Assembly (NCBI GenBank): GCA_020442095.1
Contig: JAGRKY010000306.1
Coordinates: 1 to 9,555 of the forward strand
From: Bauldia sp.
GTDB lineage: Bacteria; Pseudomonadota; Alphaproteobacteria; Rhizobiales; Kaistiaceae
Direction of reading: 5' to 3'
Length of the DNA stretch: 9,555 nucleotides
A program made the position numbers and the translations under genes. The notes under the pieces were generated by a model that was not told where the DNA came from, made no database searches, and was given only the letters and a program-made list of their open reading frames with translations. Positions 1-5,971 of this stretch are shown in pieces (positions within the stretch are counted from its first letter, which is position 1; each line of letters opens with the position of its first letter).

Positions 1-173
1 CCCATTTCTTCATGATGCCGGAATCCTGGATATAGCCCCACGGCATCCAGCCCACGTAGATCGACCAGCAGACCTTGAAATCGGTCTTCTTCTCGGCCTG
101 GGCGCTCAGCGGCGCGAGGCAGGCGGCCAATCCCAGCGCGATCAGCGCCGACTTGCGAAGTGTTCAGCGTCAT
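1..173 (-). CDS. ABC transporter periplasmic binding protein, urea/guanidine-carboxylase-associated type (5' end only; apparent frameshift)
   Basis: Only the N-terminus is in the window; the gene runs off the left edge. Read on the minus strand from about 150 to 1, the frame gives a hydrophobic signal peptide (ALIALGLAACLAPLSAQA) followed by a mature start with the motifs FKVCWSIYVGWMPWGYIQDS and GIMKKW. I recognise this as typical of the taurine/nitrate-like binding proteins found beside urea carboxylase (now known often to be guanidine carboxylase) genes. The expected start, ATG at 173-171, has a strong GAAGGAG ribosome site, but it is one frame off from the signal peptide. Removing one of the two A:T pairs at 158-159 would give MTLNTRKSALIALGLAACL, a natural signal peptide. 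As written, the ATG frame encodes MTLNTSQVGADRAG and an Arg-rich shadow, while the signal frame has TGA just upstream. The gene is therefore broken or the base is a sequencing error. The substrate, guanidine or a related compound, is inferred from the riboswitch upstream. Identity is fairly sure, status uncertain. Confidence 0.75.
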   Translation of the reverse strand, partial: MTLNTSQVGADRAGIGRLPRAAERPGREEDRFQGLLVDLRGLDAVGLYPGFRHHEEM

Positions 174-194
174 ATTCGGCTCCTTCGTGTTCCA

Positions 195-210
195 GCGGCC
201 ATGCGGCCGC
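195..210 (-). other. Hairpin just upstream of the binding-protein ribosome site
   Basis: On the minus strand six bases GCGGCC, a GCAT loop and GGCCGC form a perfect stem. It lies between the riboswitch and the GAAGGAG ribosome site of the ABC binding-protein gene and does not include that site. No T-run follows, so it is not a classic terminator. It may affect leader structure or mRNA stability. Confidence 0.4.
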
Positions 211-271
211 ACGTGTCGCGAAGATCTGCCGAGCACACGGGAGGTTGGGCTGCGCTCAGCAAACCCGTGCA

Positions 272-384
272 GTGACCTCCCGGGATTTTGGCCCGCCGTG
301 TCCCGCGACCGGTTTTGCCGCTCGCGAGTGCGTCTCTCGGACCAGGCGTCACCCGAAGATGACCGGAACCCTAGACGCGCTGCA
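272..384 (-). promoter_or_regulatory. Guanidine-I riboswitch (ykkC leader)
   Basis: On the minus strand, in order, are the conserved blocks of the ykkC/guanidine-I aptamer: CTAGGGTTCCGG (about 374-363), CTGGTCCGAGAG (about 345-334), ACACGGCGGG (about 301-292), and AAAA followed by CCCGGGAGG (about 288-276). Their order and spacing match the family, which binds guanidinium and usually turns expression on. The target is the ABC binding-protein gene starting at 173, a member of the transporter family repeatedly found with guanidine carboxylase operons. The aptamer starts within a few bases of the predicted sigma-54 start site, so it would form the very 5' end of the transcript. The switch mechanism is not certain: no U-tract terminator is visible, but an alternative pairing partner lies at 238-245. 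Confidence 0.93.
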
Positions 385-397
385 CGCGCTGTGCGTC

Positions 398-413
398 GCA
401 AGAAGGGTGCCAA
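398..413 (-). promoter_or_regulatory. Sigma-54 (RpoN) -24/-12 promoter
   Basis: The minus strand reads TTGGCAC, five bases, TTGC, which fits the RpoN consensus (TGGCAC-N5-TTGC). The GG and GC elements are separated by exactly the required 12 positions (411 to 399). The predicted start site, about 386-388, falls directly at the 5' edge of the guanidine-I aptamer. RpoN promoters commonly serve nitrogen-scavenging genes through an enhancer-binding protein such as NtrC. This would put the downstream transporter under both nitrogen control and guanidine sensing. No perfect NtrC site is visible; an inverted repeat GACCA-N5-TGGTC lies at 454-468. Confidence 0.7.
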
Positions 414-512
414 GGAGAAGCGTATCTCCCGGCACGCGACAGCCACTGACAGTGACCATTCCTTGGTCTTGCGCCTATTTCTTGGGCGCGCCCAGCAGGA
501 TGGCGGTGTGCG

Positions 513-1679
513 TTAGAACGGTTTCGACTCGACGGCCGAGATGCGGTGCTTCAGCTTCAGGAACGGCCGTTCCAAGCCGTAGTAGCTCGCGACCGAAAGG
601 ATGATGGTCAGCGCGAGCGCAAGGATGAACTGGCCCTCGGCTCCGACGAACTCCGAAAGCCACCGCCGGGAGATATGGCTTGCCAGCATGTGATAGACGT
701 AGAGGCCGAAGGAAATCGACCCCAGGAACACGATCGGCCGCAGCGAGAGAAGACTGCGCAGGGGCCGAAGGTTGAGCGCAAGGAAAGCCAGGCTGAGCGA
801 GAAGATCGCGATCACCGGATAGATGATGCTCGTCGACCAACCGATCGTCCCGACACCGGGCAGCGCAAGGATGGCGGCGCCGGAGACAGCGGCTGCAACC
901 AGGGCGAGGGCATTCGGGACTCTGTCGAATACCGCAATTCCGAGCCCGATACCGAGCAACGTTGATTCTGGCCTGAGGAAAGGCGTCACCCAGATGATCG
1001 GATGCGGCGCCTCGAGGAGGGCGAAAGCGATGCGCGCGCAGAAACAGATGACCCAAACCGTGGCCAGCACGACGAGGAAGCGTCGTGTGCCCAATGTCCG
1101 GAACATGAGGAAGGCCAGCGGGATGAGCAGATAGATCTGGAACTCGTAGGACAAGGTCCATAGATGCGCGGTGAACCATACGGAAAAATTGTAACCGCTG
1201 ATCCAGGTCGCAAAATTATCGATGAACGAGGCCGATGCGACCAAGCGCCCAAGTGCGCCCGGCTTGGTCGGAAAGATCAATGCCATGGCGATCGGGAAGC
1301 CAATCATCAATGGATAAAGCCGCAAGAGCCGGCGCAGATAGAAGTGGATAACGTTCGTCCCGCCCGTCCTGTCTTGTTCAGCGACAAGAAGCTGAAACAG
1401 GACGAACGCGGAAATCACGAAGAATATCTCTACCCCGATCCAGCCGTTGTCATGGATCGTTGACATGATCAGATTGTCGAATTTCGGAAAATGATGAACG
1501 AAAACAAGCAGAAAGGCGATAAAGCGAAGGCCGTCGAGAGACGGCCGATAAAGTGACTTCTCTACTTGCGCGTTCGATGGGCCTGCGTCCGTGCGAGCCG
1601 GCGCTTCGGTGACGACGAGTTCGCCGGGTGGGGGCGTCTTTTTCAACGTTGGTCTCCGAACCACGCCTCGATGCCGCAT
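513..1679 (-). CDS. Acyltransferase 3 family membrane protein
   Basis: An integral inner-membrane acyltransferase of the O-acetylase (OafA-like) family, about 388 residues from ATG 1679. It probably transfers acetyl or another acyl group to a surface glycan or exported sugar; the acceptor cannot be told. Seen motifs: RPSLDGLRFIAFLLVFVHHF (residues 45-64) with the family's conserved DGLR and likely catalytic His; a FFVISAFVLF segment (86-95) matching FFxISGFL with Gly changed to Ala; an Arg-rich FYLRRLLRLYP (113-123); HLWTLSYEFQIYLL (172-185), equivalent to HxWSLxxExQfYl; and a late SFGLYVYHM. There are about ten hydrophobic helices. The frame stays open upstream to 1961, but that extension is antisense tRNA-Pro and unlikely. 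ATG 1679 has no clear ribosome site; TTG 1646 has GGAG 7 nt before it and would give a product beginning MKKTPPPGELVV, so it may be the true start. ATG 1751 is a third option. By eye the gene is less GC-rich than its neighbours, hinting at separate acquisition. Confidence 0.85.
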   Translation of the reverse strand: MRHRGVVRRPTLKKTPPPGELVVTEAPARTDAGPSNAQVEKSLYRPSLDGLRFIAFLLVFVHHFPKFDNLIMSTIHDNGWIGVEIFFVISAFVLFQLLVAEQDRTGGTNVIHFYLRRLLRLYPLMIGFPIAMALIFPTKPGALGRLVASASFIDNFATWISGYNFSVWFTAHLWTLSYEFQIYLLIPLAFLMFRTLGTRRFLVVLATVWVICFCARIAFALLEAPHPIIWVTPFLRPESTLLGIGLGIAVFDRVPNALALVAAAVSGAAILALPGVGTIGWSTSIIYPVIAIFSLSLAFLALNLRPLRSLLSLRPIVFLGSISFGLYVYHMLASHISRRWLSEFVGAEGQFILALALTIILSVASYYGLERPFLKLKHRISAVESKPF

Positions 1680-1836
1680 CGGTACGTTAACCCAACGGAG
1701 AGAGCGAAGGCGATAGCGGGCCAGCAATGGCCGCGAGCGGGCCGGGTTCATCGACGCGCCGGCTCCGGCGACCGGGCGTGGGAACCGGCGACGAACAGGT
1801 CGGGGGGCCCAACCGGCCGCCCGGCGAAACCACAGC

Positions 1837-1866
1837 TTGACCGGGCGCGCGGGAACGGCCAGATAC
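1837..1866 (+). promoter_or_regulatory. Predicted sigma-70 promoter of tRNA-Pro
   Basis: TTGACC at 1837-1842 and AGATAC at 1861-1866, with an 18-bp spacer, predict a start about 1872-1874, roughly 10 bases before the tRNA. TTGACC-type -35 boxes are common in alphaproteobacterial tRNA promoters. The rest of the gap 1680-1836 must hold the minus-strand promoter of the acyltransferase, but I see no convincing boxes there. Confidence 0.55.
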
Positions 1867-1883
1867 AAGGCGTATCGTCGTGT

Positions 1884-1960
1884 CGGGGCGTAGCTCAGCC
1901 TGGTAGAGCACCTGCTTTGGGAGCAGGGGGTCGTAGGTTCGAATCCTGCTGCCCCGACCA
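1884..1960 (+). tRNA. tRNA-Pro(TGG)
   Basis: A full cloverleaf is visible. The acceptor stem CGGGGCG (1884-1890) pairs with TGCCCCG, with discriminator A and encoded CCA (1958-1960). The D arm is TAGCTCAGCCTGGTAGAGCA. The anticodon stem CCTGC/GCAGG carries loop TTTGGGA, anticodon TGG. The T arm contains GGTTCGAATCC. The 3' CCA is genomic. Confidence 0.97.
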
Positions 1961-1971
1961 TTGTTTTCGTC

Positions 1972-2013
1972 CCGCGACCGGGCTTGATCGGCCGGTCGCG
2001 GTCGGCCTATTTT
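1972..2013 (+). terminator. Terminator-like hairpin after tRNA-Pro
   Basis: CCGCGACCGG (1972-1981) and CCGGTCGCGG (1992-2001) form a perfect 10-bp GC-rich stem with a 10-nt loop. The T-run (TATTTT, 2008-2013) starts about 7 nt after the stem, so it is displaced from the ideal position. Placement 12 nt after the tRNA and before the next gene fits intrinsic termination. Confidence 0.6.
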
Positions 2014-2081
2014 CGCAGGAGTCGGGCAGCGCCTCGGGCTGCCGCCGGCATGTGAGATCATCCAGCTTGGAAAGGCATCCG

Positions 2082-2387
2082 ATGCTTGCGCGAATCTTCA
2101 AGCCAGCCAAGACCGCGATGCAGTCGGGCAAGGCGCAGACGGAATCCTGGGTGCTCGAATACGAACCCGAGGTTCCGCTCAAGGTCGACCCGCTGATGGG
2201 CTATACCTCGTCGTCGGACATGCGGCGGCAGATCCATCTCGAATTCGAGACGCGGGAGGAAGCGATCGCTTATGCGGAACGCAACGGCATCCCGTATCGC
2301 GTCCTGGAGGCCCAGCCCCGGGACGTGAAGCTGCAATCCTACGCTGACAATTTCAGATACGACCGGCCACAGCCCTGGACGCACTGA
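2082..2387 (+). CDS. ETC complex I subunit, NDUFS4-like
   Basis: A 101-residue soluble protein homologous to the 18-kDa/AQDQ accessory subunit NDUFS4 of mitochondrial complex I. This subunit is shared by alphaproteobacteria and sits on the hydrophilic arm of NADH:ubiquinone oxidoreductase near the N-module. Seen: an N-terminal ARIFKPAKTAMQSGKAQTESW, the family core PLMGYTSSSDMRRQIHLEF (37-55), TREEAIAYAERNGIPYRV (57-74), and the C-terminal signature YADNFRYDRPQPWTH. The length is what the bacterial family has. ATG 2082 is chosen because GGAAAGG lies 6 nt upstream and the residues before it are tRNA-derived shadow. It stands alone between tRNA-Pro and tRNA-Arg with no nuo genes nearby, as usual for this accessory gene in alphaproteobacteria. 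No promoter is obvious; tRNA-Arg starts 17 bp after the stop and may be cotranscribed. Confidence 0.93.
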   Translation: MLARIFKPAKTAMQSGKAQTESWVLEYEPEVPLKVDPLMGYTSSSDMRRQIHLEFETREEAIAYAERNGIPYRVLEAQPRDVKLQSYADNFRYDRPQPWTH

Positions 2388-2404
2388 AGTCCCGGGTTGC
2401 CGAC

Positions 2405-2481
2405 GGCCCCGTAGCTCAGCTGGATAGAGCAGCAGCCTTCTAAGCTGCGGGTCGCAGGTTCGAGCCCTGCCGGGGTCGCCA
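2405..2481 (+). tRNA. tRNA-Arg(TCT)
   Basis: The acceptor stem GGCCCCG pairs with CGGGGTC (one G-T pair), with discriminator G and genomic CCA at 2479-2481. The D arm is TAGCTCAGCTGGATAGAGCA. The anticodon stem GCAGC/GCTGC holds loop CTTCTAA, anticodon TCT. The T arm contains GGTTCGAGCCC. No strong terminator hairpin follows. Confidence 0.97.
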
Positions 2482-2597
2482 CAAAAATCCTTCATCTTCA
2501 TGGCCTAGGCTGCGTATCGCCGCCTTTTGTGGGGGAATTGTCAGGTAGGGAAGGGTACACCGGCGCCGTTGTGACCTATTCGAACGAGTCGATCGGC

Positions 2598-3476
2598 ATG
2601 AGCGATGTGGCCGCGGTGGAGAGCGGTCGGTTCGGCCGCAATCTCGCCACCCTGAAGACGAGGCTGCGGCGCAGGCGCGTGCCGGAACTGGCGCTTTGCG
2701 CCTATCCCCGCATTCGTATCATCTGGGCCGGTCTGGCCCTGCTTGCCATACTCGTCGCGATCTGCATCGTCGCGGGCGATGCGGGAGCGCCCCGCTGGGC
2801 CAAGAGCCTCTCCCCCTTCGTGGAAGGGATGTTCCGGTTCGTCACGGATTTCGGCAAGTCCGGATGGCTCCTGATTCCGACGGGCGTCTTCGGGCTGGTC
2901 GTCCTGTTCCTGGCGGACTGGAGCCGTGTCGGCCGCCGCATGGCGGCAGCCTGGGCGGAGGCCGGTGAAATCGTCGGTTTCTTCTTCTTCAATCTCGCCG
3001 CGGCGGGGATCATCACCAACATCTTCAAATGGCTGTTCGGCCGGTCACGGCCGCTTCGCTACAAGGAAGACGGGATCCTCACGTTCCAGCCGATCTCCTT
3101 CGTCTACGAGCATGTGAGCTTTCCGTCGGGCCACGCGACGACGGCCGCCGCGTCGTTCGTGGCCTGTGCCTACATCTTCAGGGGGCATCCGATCGTGGTC
3201 GGCCTGATCGGCCTGCTGGCCGGCACCGTCGTCGTCAGCCGGGTGGCGGTCGGCGCCCATTATCCGAGCGACGTGCTCGCCGGCATCTTCATCGGTGCGT
3301 CCTTCACGGTCGTCTATGCCTACGCGCTCGGGCGCAGCGGCGTTGCCTTCCAGCGGCTGCCGGACGGCACCCTGATGCCGAAGACGGTGGCGATCCGGCA
3401 GATGACGCGCGAGGTAGGCCCGAAGGCGATGCTCGCGGGCTTGTGGCAGGCGCTCGCCGGCGGCAAGCGCGGATAG
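2598..3476 (+). CDS. PAP2-family membrane phosphatase
   Basis: A 292-residue integral membrane protein of the type 2 phosphatidic acid phosphatase family. It would dephosphorylate a lipid phosphate such as undecaprenyl pyrophosphate, phosphatidate or lipid A; the substrate cannot be decided. All three catalytic motifs are intact: KWLFGRSRP (144-152, KX6RP), PSGH (176-179) with the acid/base His, and SRVAVGAHYPSD (214-225, SRX5HX3D) with the nucleophilic His. Hydrophobic segments lie near 41-60, 90-106, 125-143, 182-194, 198-216 and 226-243. An Arg-rich cytosolic N-terminus (TRLRRRRVPE) precedes the first helix. ATG 2598 has only a weak GAG upstream; the frame is open back to GTG 2529 and includes GTG 2571, so the start could be up to 23 codons earlier. 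It ends 2 bp from the convergent metC stop. Confidence 0.9.
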   Translation: MSDVAAVESGRFGRNLATLKTRLRRRRVPELALCAYPRIRIIWAGLALLAILVAICIVAGDAGAPRWAKSLSPFVEGMFRFVTDFGKSGWLLIPTGVFGLVVLFLADWSRVGRRMAAAWAEAGEIVGFFFFNLAAAGIITNIFKWLFGRSRPLRYKEDGILTFQPISFVYEHVSFPSGHATTAAASFVACAYIFRGHPIVVGLIGLLAGTVVVSRVAVGAHYPSDVLAGIFIGASFTVVYAYALGRSGVAFQRLPDGTLMPKTVAIRQMTREVGPKAMLAGLWQALAGGKRG

Positions 3477-3486
3477 CGCTATCCGC
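3469..3486. terminator. Palindrome across convergent stop codons, possible bidirectional terminator
   Basis: GCGGATAGCGCTATCCGC is a perfect 18-bp palindrome. It contains the PAP2 TAG (3474-3476) and the metC TAG (3481-3479 on the minus strand). As RNA it would fold to a 7-bp stem with a GCGC loop on either strand. There is no T-run on either side, so intrinsic termination is weak or absent; it could still protect 3' ends. Confidence 0.4.
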
Positions 3487-4663
3487 CTTCGGCGACCCGG
3501 GCGAAGCTCGCCTCGAGATCGGCGACCAGATCGTCCGGATCCTCGAGGCCGATATGGAGCCGGATGAGAGGTCCCTCGGGATTCCAGGTGCTTGCGGTCC
3601 GGTAGCGGCCTGGATCGGCGATGATGGCCAGGCTCTCGAAGCCGCCCCAGGATGCGCCGATGCCGAACAGCTCCAGCCCATCGACGAAGGCCCTGGCGTC
3701 GGCCAGCGCCCAGCCGTCGAGAATGATCGCGAAGAGTCCGCTGGCGCCGTCCATGTCGCGCTTCCACAGCGCATGACCGGGGTCGCCCGGCAGCCCGGGA
3801 TGGAGGACGCGGGCGACCTCGGGGCGCTGCTCCAGCCATGAAGCGACCGTCAGCGCCGAGCGCATCTGCCGTTCAAGGCGGACCGCCATCGTGCGCAAGC
3901 CCCTCAGGCCGAGGAAGATGTCGTCCGGGCCGACGGCGAGGCCGAGGGTCCCGTATGTCTCCTTCAGGGCCGGCCAAAGAGCCTCGCTGGCGGCGACGAA
4001 GCCAAGGCTCACATCCGAATGGCCGCCAATGTATTTGGTTCCGGCCTGGATGGAGAGATCGGCGCCGGCGGCAAGCGGGCGGAAATAGACCGGCGTCGCC
4101 CAGGTGTTGTCGAAGAGGACGGTCGCGCCGCGTTCGTGCGCAATTGCGGATATTGCGGGCACGTCCTGCATCTCGAAGGTGAGGGAGCCGGGCGCCTCGA
4201 GGTAGACCGCCCGGGTGCGATCGGTGAAGAGCGCGGCGATATCGGTACCCGCGGCCGGATCGAAATAGACCGTGTCGATGTTCATGCGCTTCAGCACCGT
4301 ATCGGCGAAATGGCGGACCGGGCCATAGACGCAATCGACGATCAGGACCTCGTCGCCGGCCGAAAGGGCGCTGAGCAGGGCAGTGGATACGGCATTGAGG
4401 CCGGAAGGGCAGATAACGGAGCCGGCCGCGCCCTCGATGTCGTTGATCGCCGCTTCCATGGCTTCGCTGGTCGGCGTGCCGCGACGCCCGTAAAGGTAGC
4501 GCTGGCGTCCGCCAGCCATGGTTTCGGTGTCCGGGAACAGGACAGTCGAAGCGTGGATAACCGGTGGATTGACGAAGGGGCCGGTAATATCGGGGTCGCG
4601 CCCGGTCCGGACCAGTCGGGAGGCAATCGAACGGGCTTTTTCGCTTTTTTTCTGAAATTCCAT
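3479..4663 (-). CDS. metC: Cystathionine beta-lyase (PLP-dependent)
   Basis: A cytosolic PLP enzyme cleaving cystathionine to homocysteine, pyruvate and ammonia in methionine synthesis. The 394 residues match the usual MetC length of about 395. It belongs to the Cys/Met-metabolism fold-type I family. Seen: YGRRGTPTSEAME (59-71) with the Tyr/Arg that hold the cofactor phosphate of the neighbouring subunit; CPSGLNAVSTALLS (85-98); FDNTWATPVYFRPL (184-197) with the Asp that pairs with the pyridine nitrogen; the Schiff-base Lys210 in QAGTKYIGGHSDVSLG (206-221); and the C-terminal RLHIGLEDPDDL. This pattern is that of alphaproteobacterial MetC rather than cystathionine gamma-synthase. ATG 4663 is chosen over the upstream in-frame ATG at 4729 because GAGG lies about 10 nt before it and the family starts here. 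A good promoter lies at 4741-4769. A role with cystine or related substrates is possible. Confidence 0.92.
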   Translation of the reverse strand: MEFQKKSEKARSIASRLVRTGRDPDITGPFVNPPVIHASTVLFPDTETMAGGRQRYLYGRRGTPTSEAMEAAINDIEGAAGSVICPSGLNAVSTALLSALSAGDEVLIVDCVYGPVRHFADTVLKRMNIDTVYFDPAAGTDIAALFTDRTRAVYLEAPGSLTFEMQDVPAISAIAHERGATVLFDNTWATPVYFRPLAAGADLSIQAGTKYIGGHSDVSLGFVAASEALWPALKETYGTLGLAVGPDDIFLGLRGLRTMAVRLERQMRSALTVASWLEQRPEVARVLHPGLPGDPGHALWKRDMDGASGLFAIILDGWALADARAFVDGLELFGIGASWGGFESLAIIADPGRYRTASTWNPEGPLIRLHIGLEDPDDLVADLEASFARVAEGG

Positions 4664-4740
4664 GAGCGGGATACCTCGAGGACCTGAATTGGCAGCAAGC
4701 TTGCAAGAAAAACCCGGCGACAGGTGCACTTGACCGCTGT

Positions 4741-4769
4741 CGCATAATCGCCTGTGATGCTTCGGTCAA
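4741..4769 (-). promoter_or_regulatory. Predicted sigma-70 promoter of metC
   Basis: On the minus strand TTGACC (4769-4764), a 17-bp spacer and TATGCG (4746-4741) form a good housekeeping promoter, giving a leader of about 70 nt before metC. The spacer contains one copy of the GATGCTTC element repeated toward aapJ, a possible operator position. Confidence 0.65.
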
Positions 4770-4818
4770 ATAGGATGCAGACCACGGAAGCATGAGTTTT
4801 GGGGGACCCGATGCTTCG
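4756..4818. repeat. Three copies of an ATGCTTC/GAAGCAT element between metC and aapJ
   Basis: GATGCTTCG occurs at 4756-4764 and 4810-4818, with an inverted GAAGCAT at 4787-4793 between them. The middle copy could pair with either outer copy, giving 7-bp stems with loops of 23 and 17 nt. The left copy sits inside the metC promoter spacer; the right one is about 60 bp before aapJ. They may be operator half-sites for a shared regulator or alternative hairpins in the aap leader. No clear sigma-70 or sigma-54 promoter for aapJ could be found in this gap. Confidence 0.4.
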
Positions 4819-4880
4819 TTCGCGCGGGCAAGAGGGAGAGTATTTTGATCGTTCAGGACCAACGTGAGGGAGTATCGAAA

Positions 4881-5897
4881 ATGAAATCGCTTCTGATACC
4901 GGCGGTTGCCGGGGCGGCGTTCGCCTTGCTGGCTGGCAGCGCCAACGCGACGACGCTCGAAGACGTCAAGGCGAAGGGCTTTGTCCAATGCGGGGTGAAT
5001 ACCGGCCTGATCGGATTTGCTTCTCCGGATGACGCGGGGAACTGGAAAGGCTTCGACGTCGATTTCTGTCGGGCCGTGGCCGCTGCGATCTTCAATGATC
5101 CGAATGCGGTCAAGTATACGCCGCTGACCGCCAAGGACCGGTTCACCGCACTGCAGTCGGGCGAAATCGATCTTCTGTCGCGCAATACAACCTGGACGAT
5201 GTCCCGCGACACCGCTCTCGGCCTCGCCTTTGGTGTCGTGACCTACTATGACGGCCAGGGCTTCATGGTGCGCAAGGAGGACGGCATCACGTCGGCCCTC
5301 GAGCTCTCCGGGGCGGCGGTCTGCGTCCAGACCGGCACGACCACCGAGCTGAACCTCGCCGACTACTTCTCGCGCAACAACATGGAACTCAACCCGGTCG
5401 TCTTCGAGAAGGTCGAAGAGGCGAATGCCGCCTATGACGCCGGACGTTGCGACGCCTACACCACGGACGCGTCGGGCCTCTATTCGACCCGCCTCGCGCT
5501 GACCGCGCCGGACGACCACATCATCCTTCCCGAGATCATCTCGAAGGAGCCCCTCGGCCCGGCCGTCAGGCAGGGTGACGACGAGTGGTTCAACATCATG
5601 AAGTGGGTCGGCTTCGCGCTTCTGGACGCCGAGGAACTCGGTGTGACCCAGGCCAACGTCGAGGAGATGAAGTCGAGCGAGAACCCGGAAATCCGGCGCC
5701 TTCTCGGTCAGGACGGCACGTTCGGCGAGGATATCGGCCTGTCGAATGACTGGGTCGTCAACATTCTCTCGTCCGTCGGCAATTACGGCGAGATCTTCGA
5801 GCGCAACATCGGTTCTGATTCGCCGCTGCAGATCGCTCGCGGCCTGAACGCCTTGTGGACGAAGGGCGGCATCCAGTACGCGCCGCCGATTCGATAG
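4881..5897 (+). CDS. aapJ: General L-amino-acid ABC transporter, periplasmic binding protein
   Basis: The solute receptor of the Aap importer, which takes up a broad range of L-amino acids (known from Rhizobium leguminosarum). 338 residues, the usual AapJ length. Residues 1-23 are a signal peptide ending SANA, so the protein is periplasmic. The bacterial solute-binding family 3 fold follows: GFDVDFCRAVAAAIF (57-71), LTAKDRFTALQSGEIDLLSR (82-101), the AapJ-typical NTTWTMSRDT (102-111), CVQTGTTTELNLADYF (148-163) and the lobe-2 segment GRCDAYTTDASGLYSTR (188-204). Cysteines 37 and 63, and 148 and 190, could form disulfides. ATG 4881 is chosen because GTGAGGGAG lies just before it and the signal peptide begins there; the frame is open to TTG 4845 but those residues are not signal-like. 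It is the first gene of the operon and is followed by a strong hairpin before aapQ. Confidence 0.96.
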   Translation: MKSLLIPAVAGAAFALLAGSANATTLEDVKAKGFVQCGVNTGLIGFASPDDAGNWKGFDVDFCRAVAAAIFNDPNAVKYTPLTAKDRFTALQSGEIDLLSRNTTWTMSRDTALGLAFGVVTYYDGQGFMVRKEDGITSALELSGAAVCVQTGTTTELNLADYFSRNNMELNPVVFEKVEEANAAYDAGRCDAYTTDASGLYSTRLALTAPDDHIILPEIISKEPLGPAVRQGDDEWFNIMKWVGFALLDAEELGVTQANVEEMKSSENPEIRRLLGQDGTFGEDIGLSNDWVVNILSSVGNYGEIFERNIGSDSPLQIARGLNALWTKGGIQYAPPIR

Positions 5898-5914
5898 TCG
5901 GATTCGATCTGACG

Positions 5915-5942
5915 ATCCCGGACGGGACCTCTCGTCCGGGAT
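5915..5942 (+). other. aapJ-aapQ intergenic hairpin
   Basis: ATCCCGGACG (5915-5924) and CGTCCGGGAT (5933-5942) form a perfect 10-bp stem with an 8-nt loop, 18 nt after the aapJ stop. No T-run follows, so it looks like an mRNA-stabilising or partial-attenuation element. Such structures after binding-protein genes commonly let the receptor be made in excess over the membrane components. Confidence 0.65.
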
Positions 5943-5971
5943 TCACCTGAGGCGACAGGCAGGACCGGTCC

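Noticed and set aside
483..494. Palindrome TGGGCGCGCCCA after the acyltransferase stop as terminator
   Set aside because: As a hairpin only about 4 bp with a 4-nt loop would form and no T-run follows; too weak to call.
1560..1960. Integration site at tRNA-Pro for an island carrying the acyltransferase
   Set aside because: The acyltransferase lies on the 5' side of the tRNA, no integrase is present and I see no repeat of the tRNA 3' end in the window.
1680..1961. N-terminal extension of the acyltransferase frame up to 1961 on the minus strand
   Set aside because: The extension translates antisense tRNA-Pro and gives the familiar false peptide VGAAGFEPTTPCSQSRC; the domain begins much later.
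3873..5519. Long minus-strand open frame across metC and aapJ
   Set aside because: It spans two real genes and their promoters in other frames, with Arg-rich nonsense composition.
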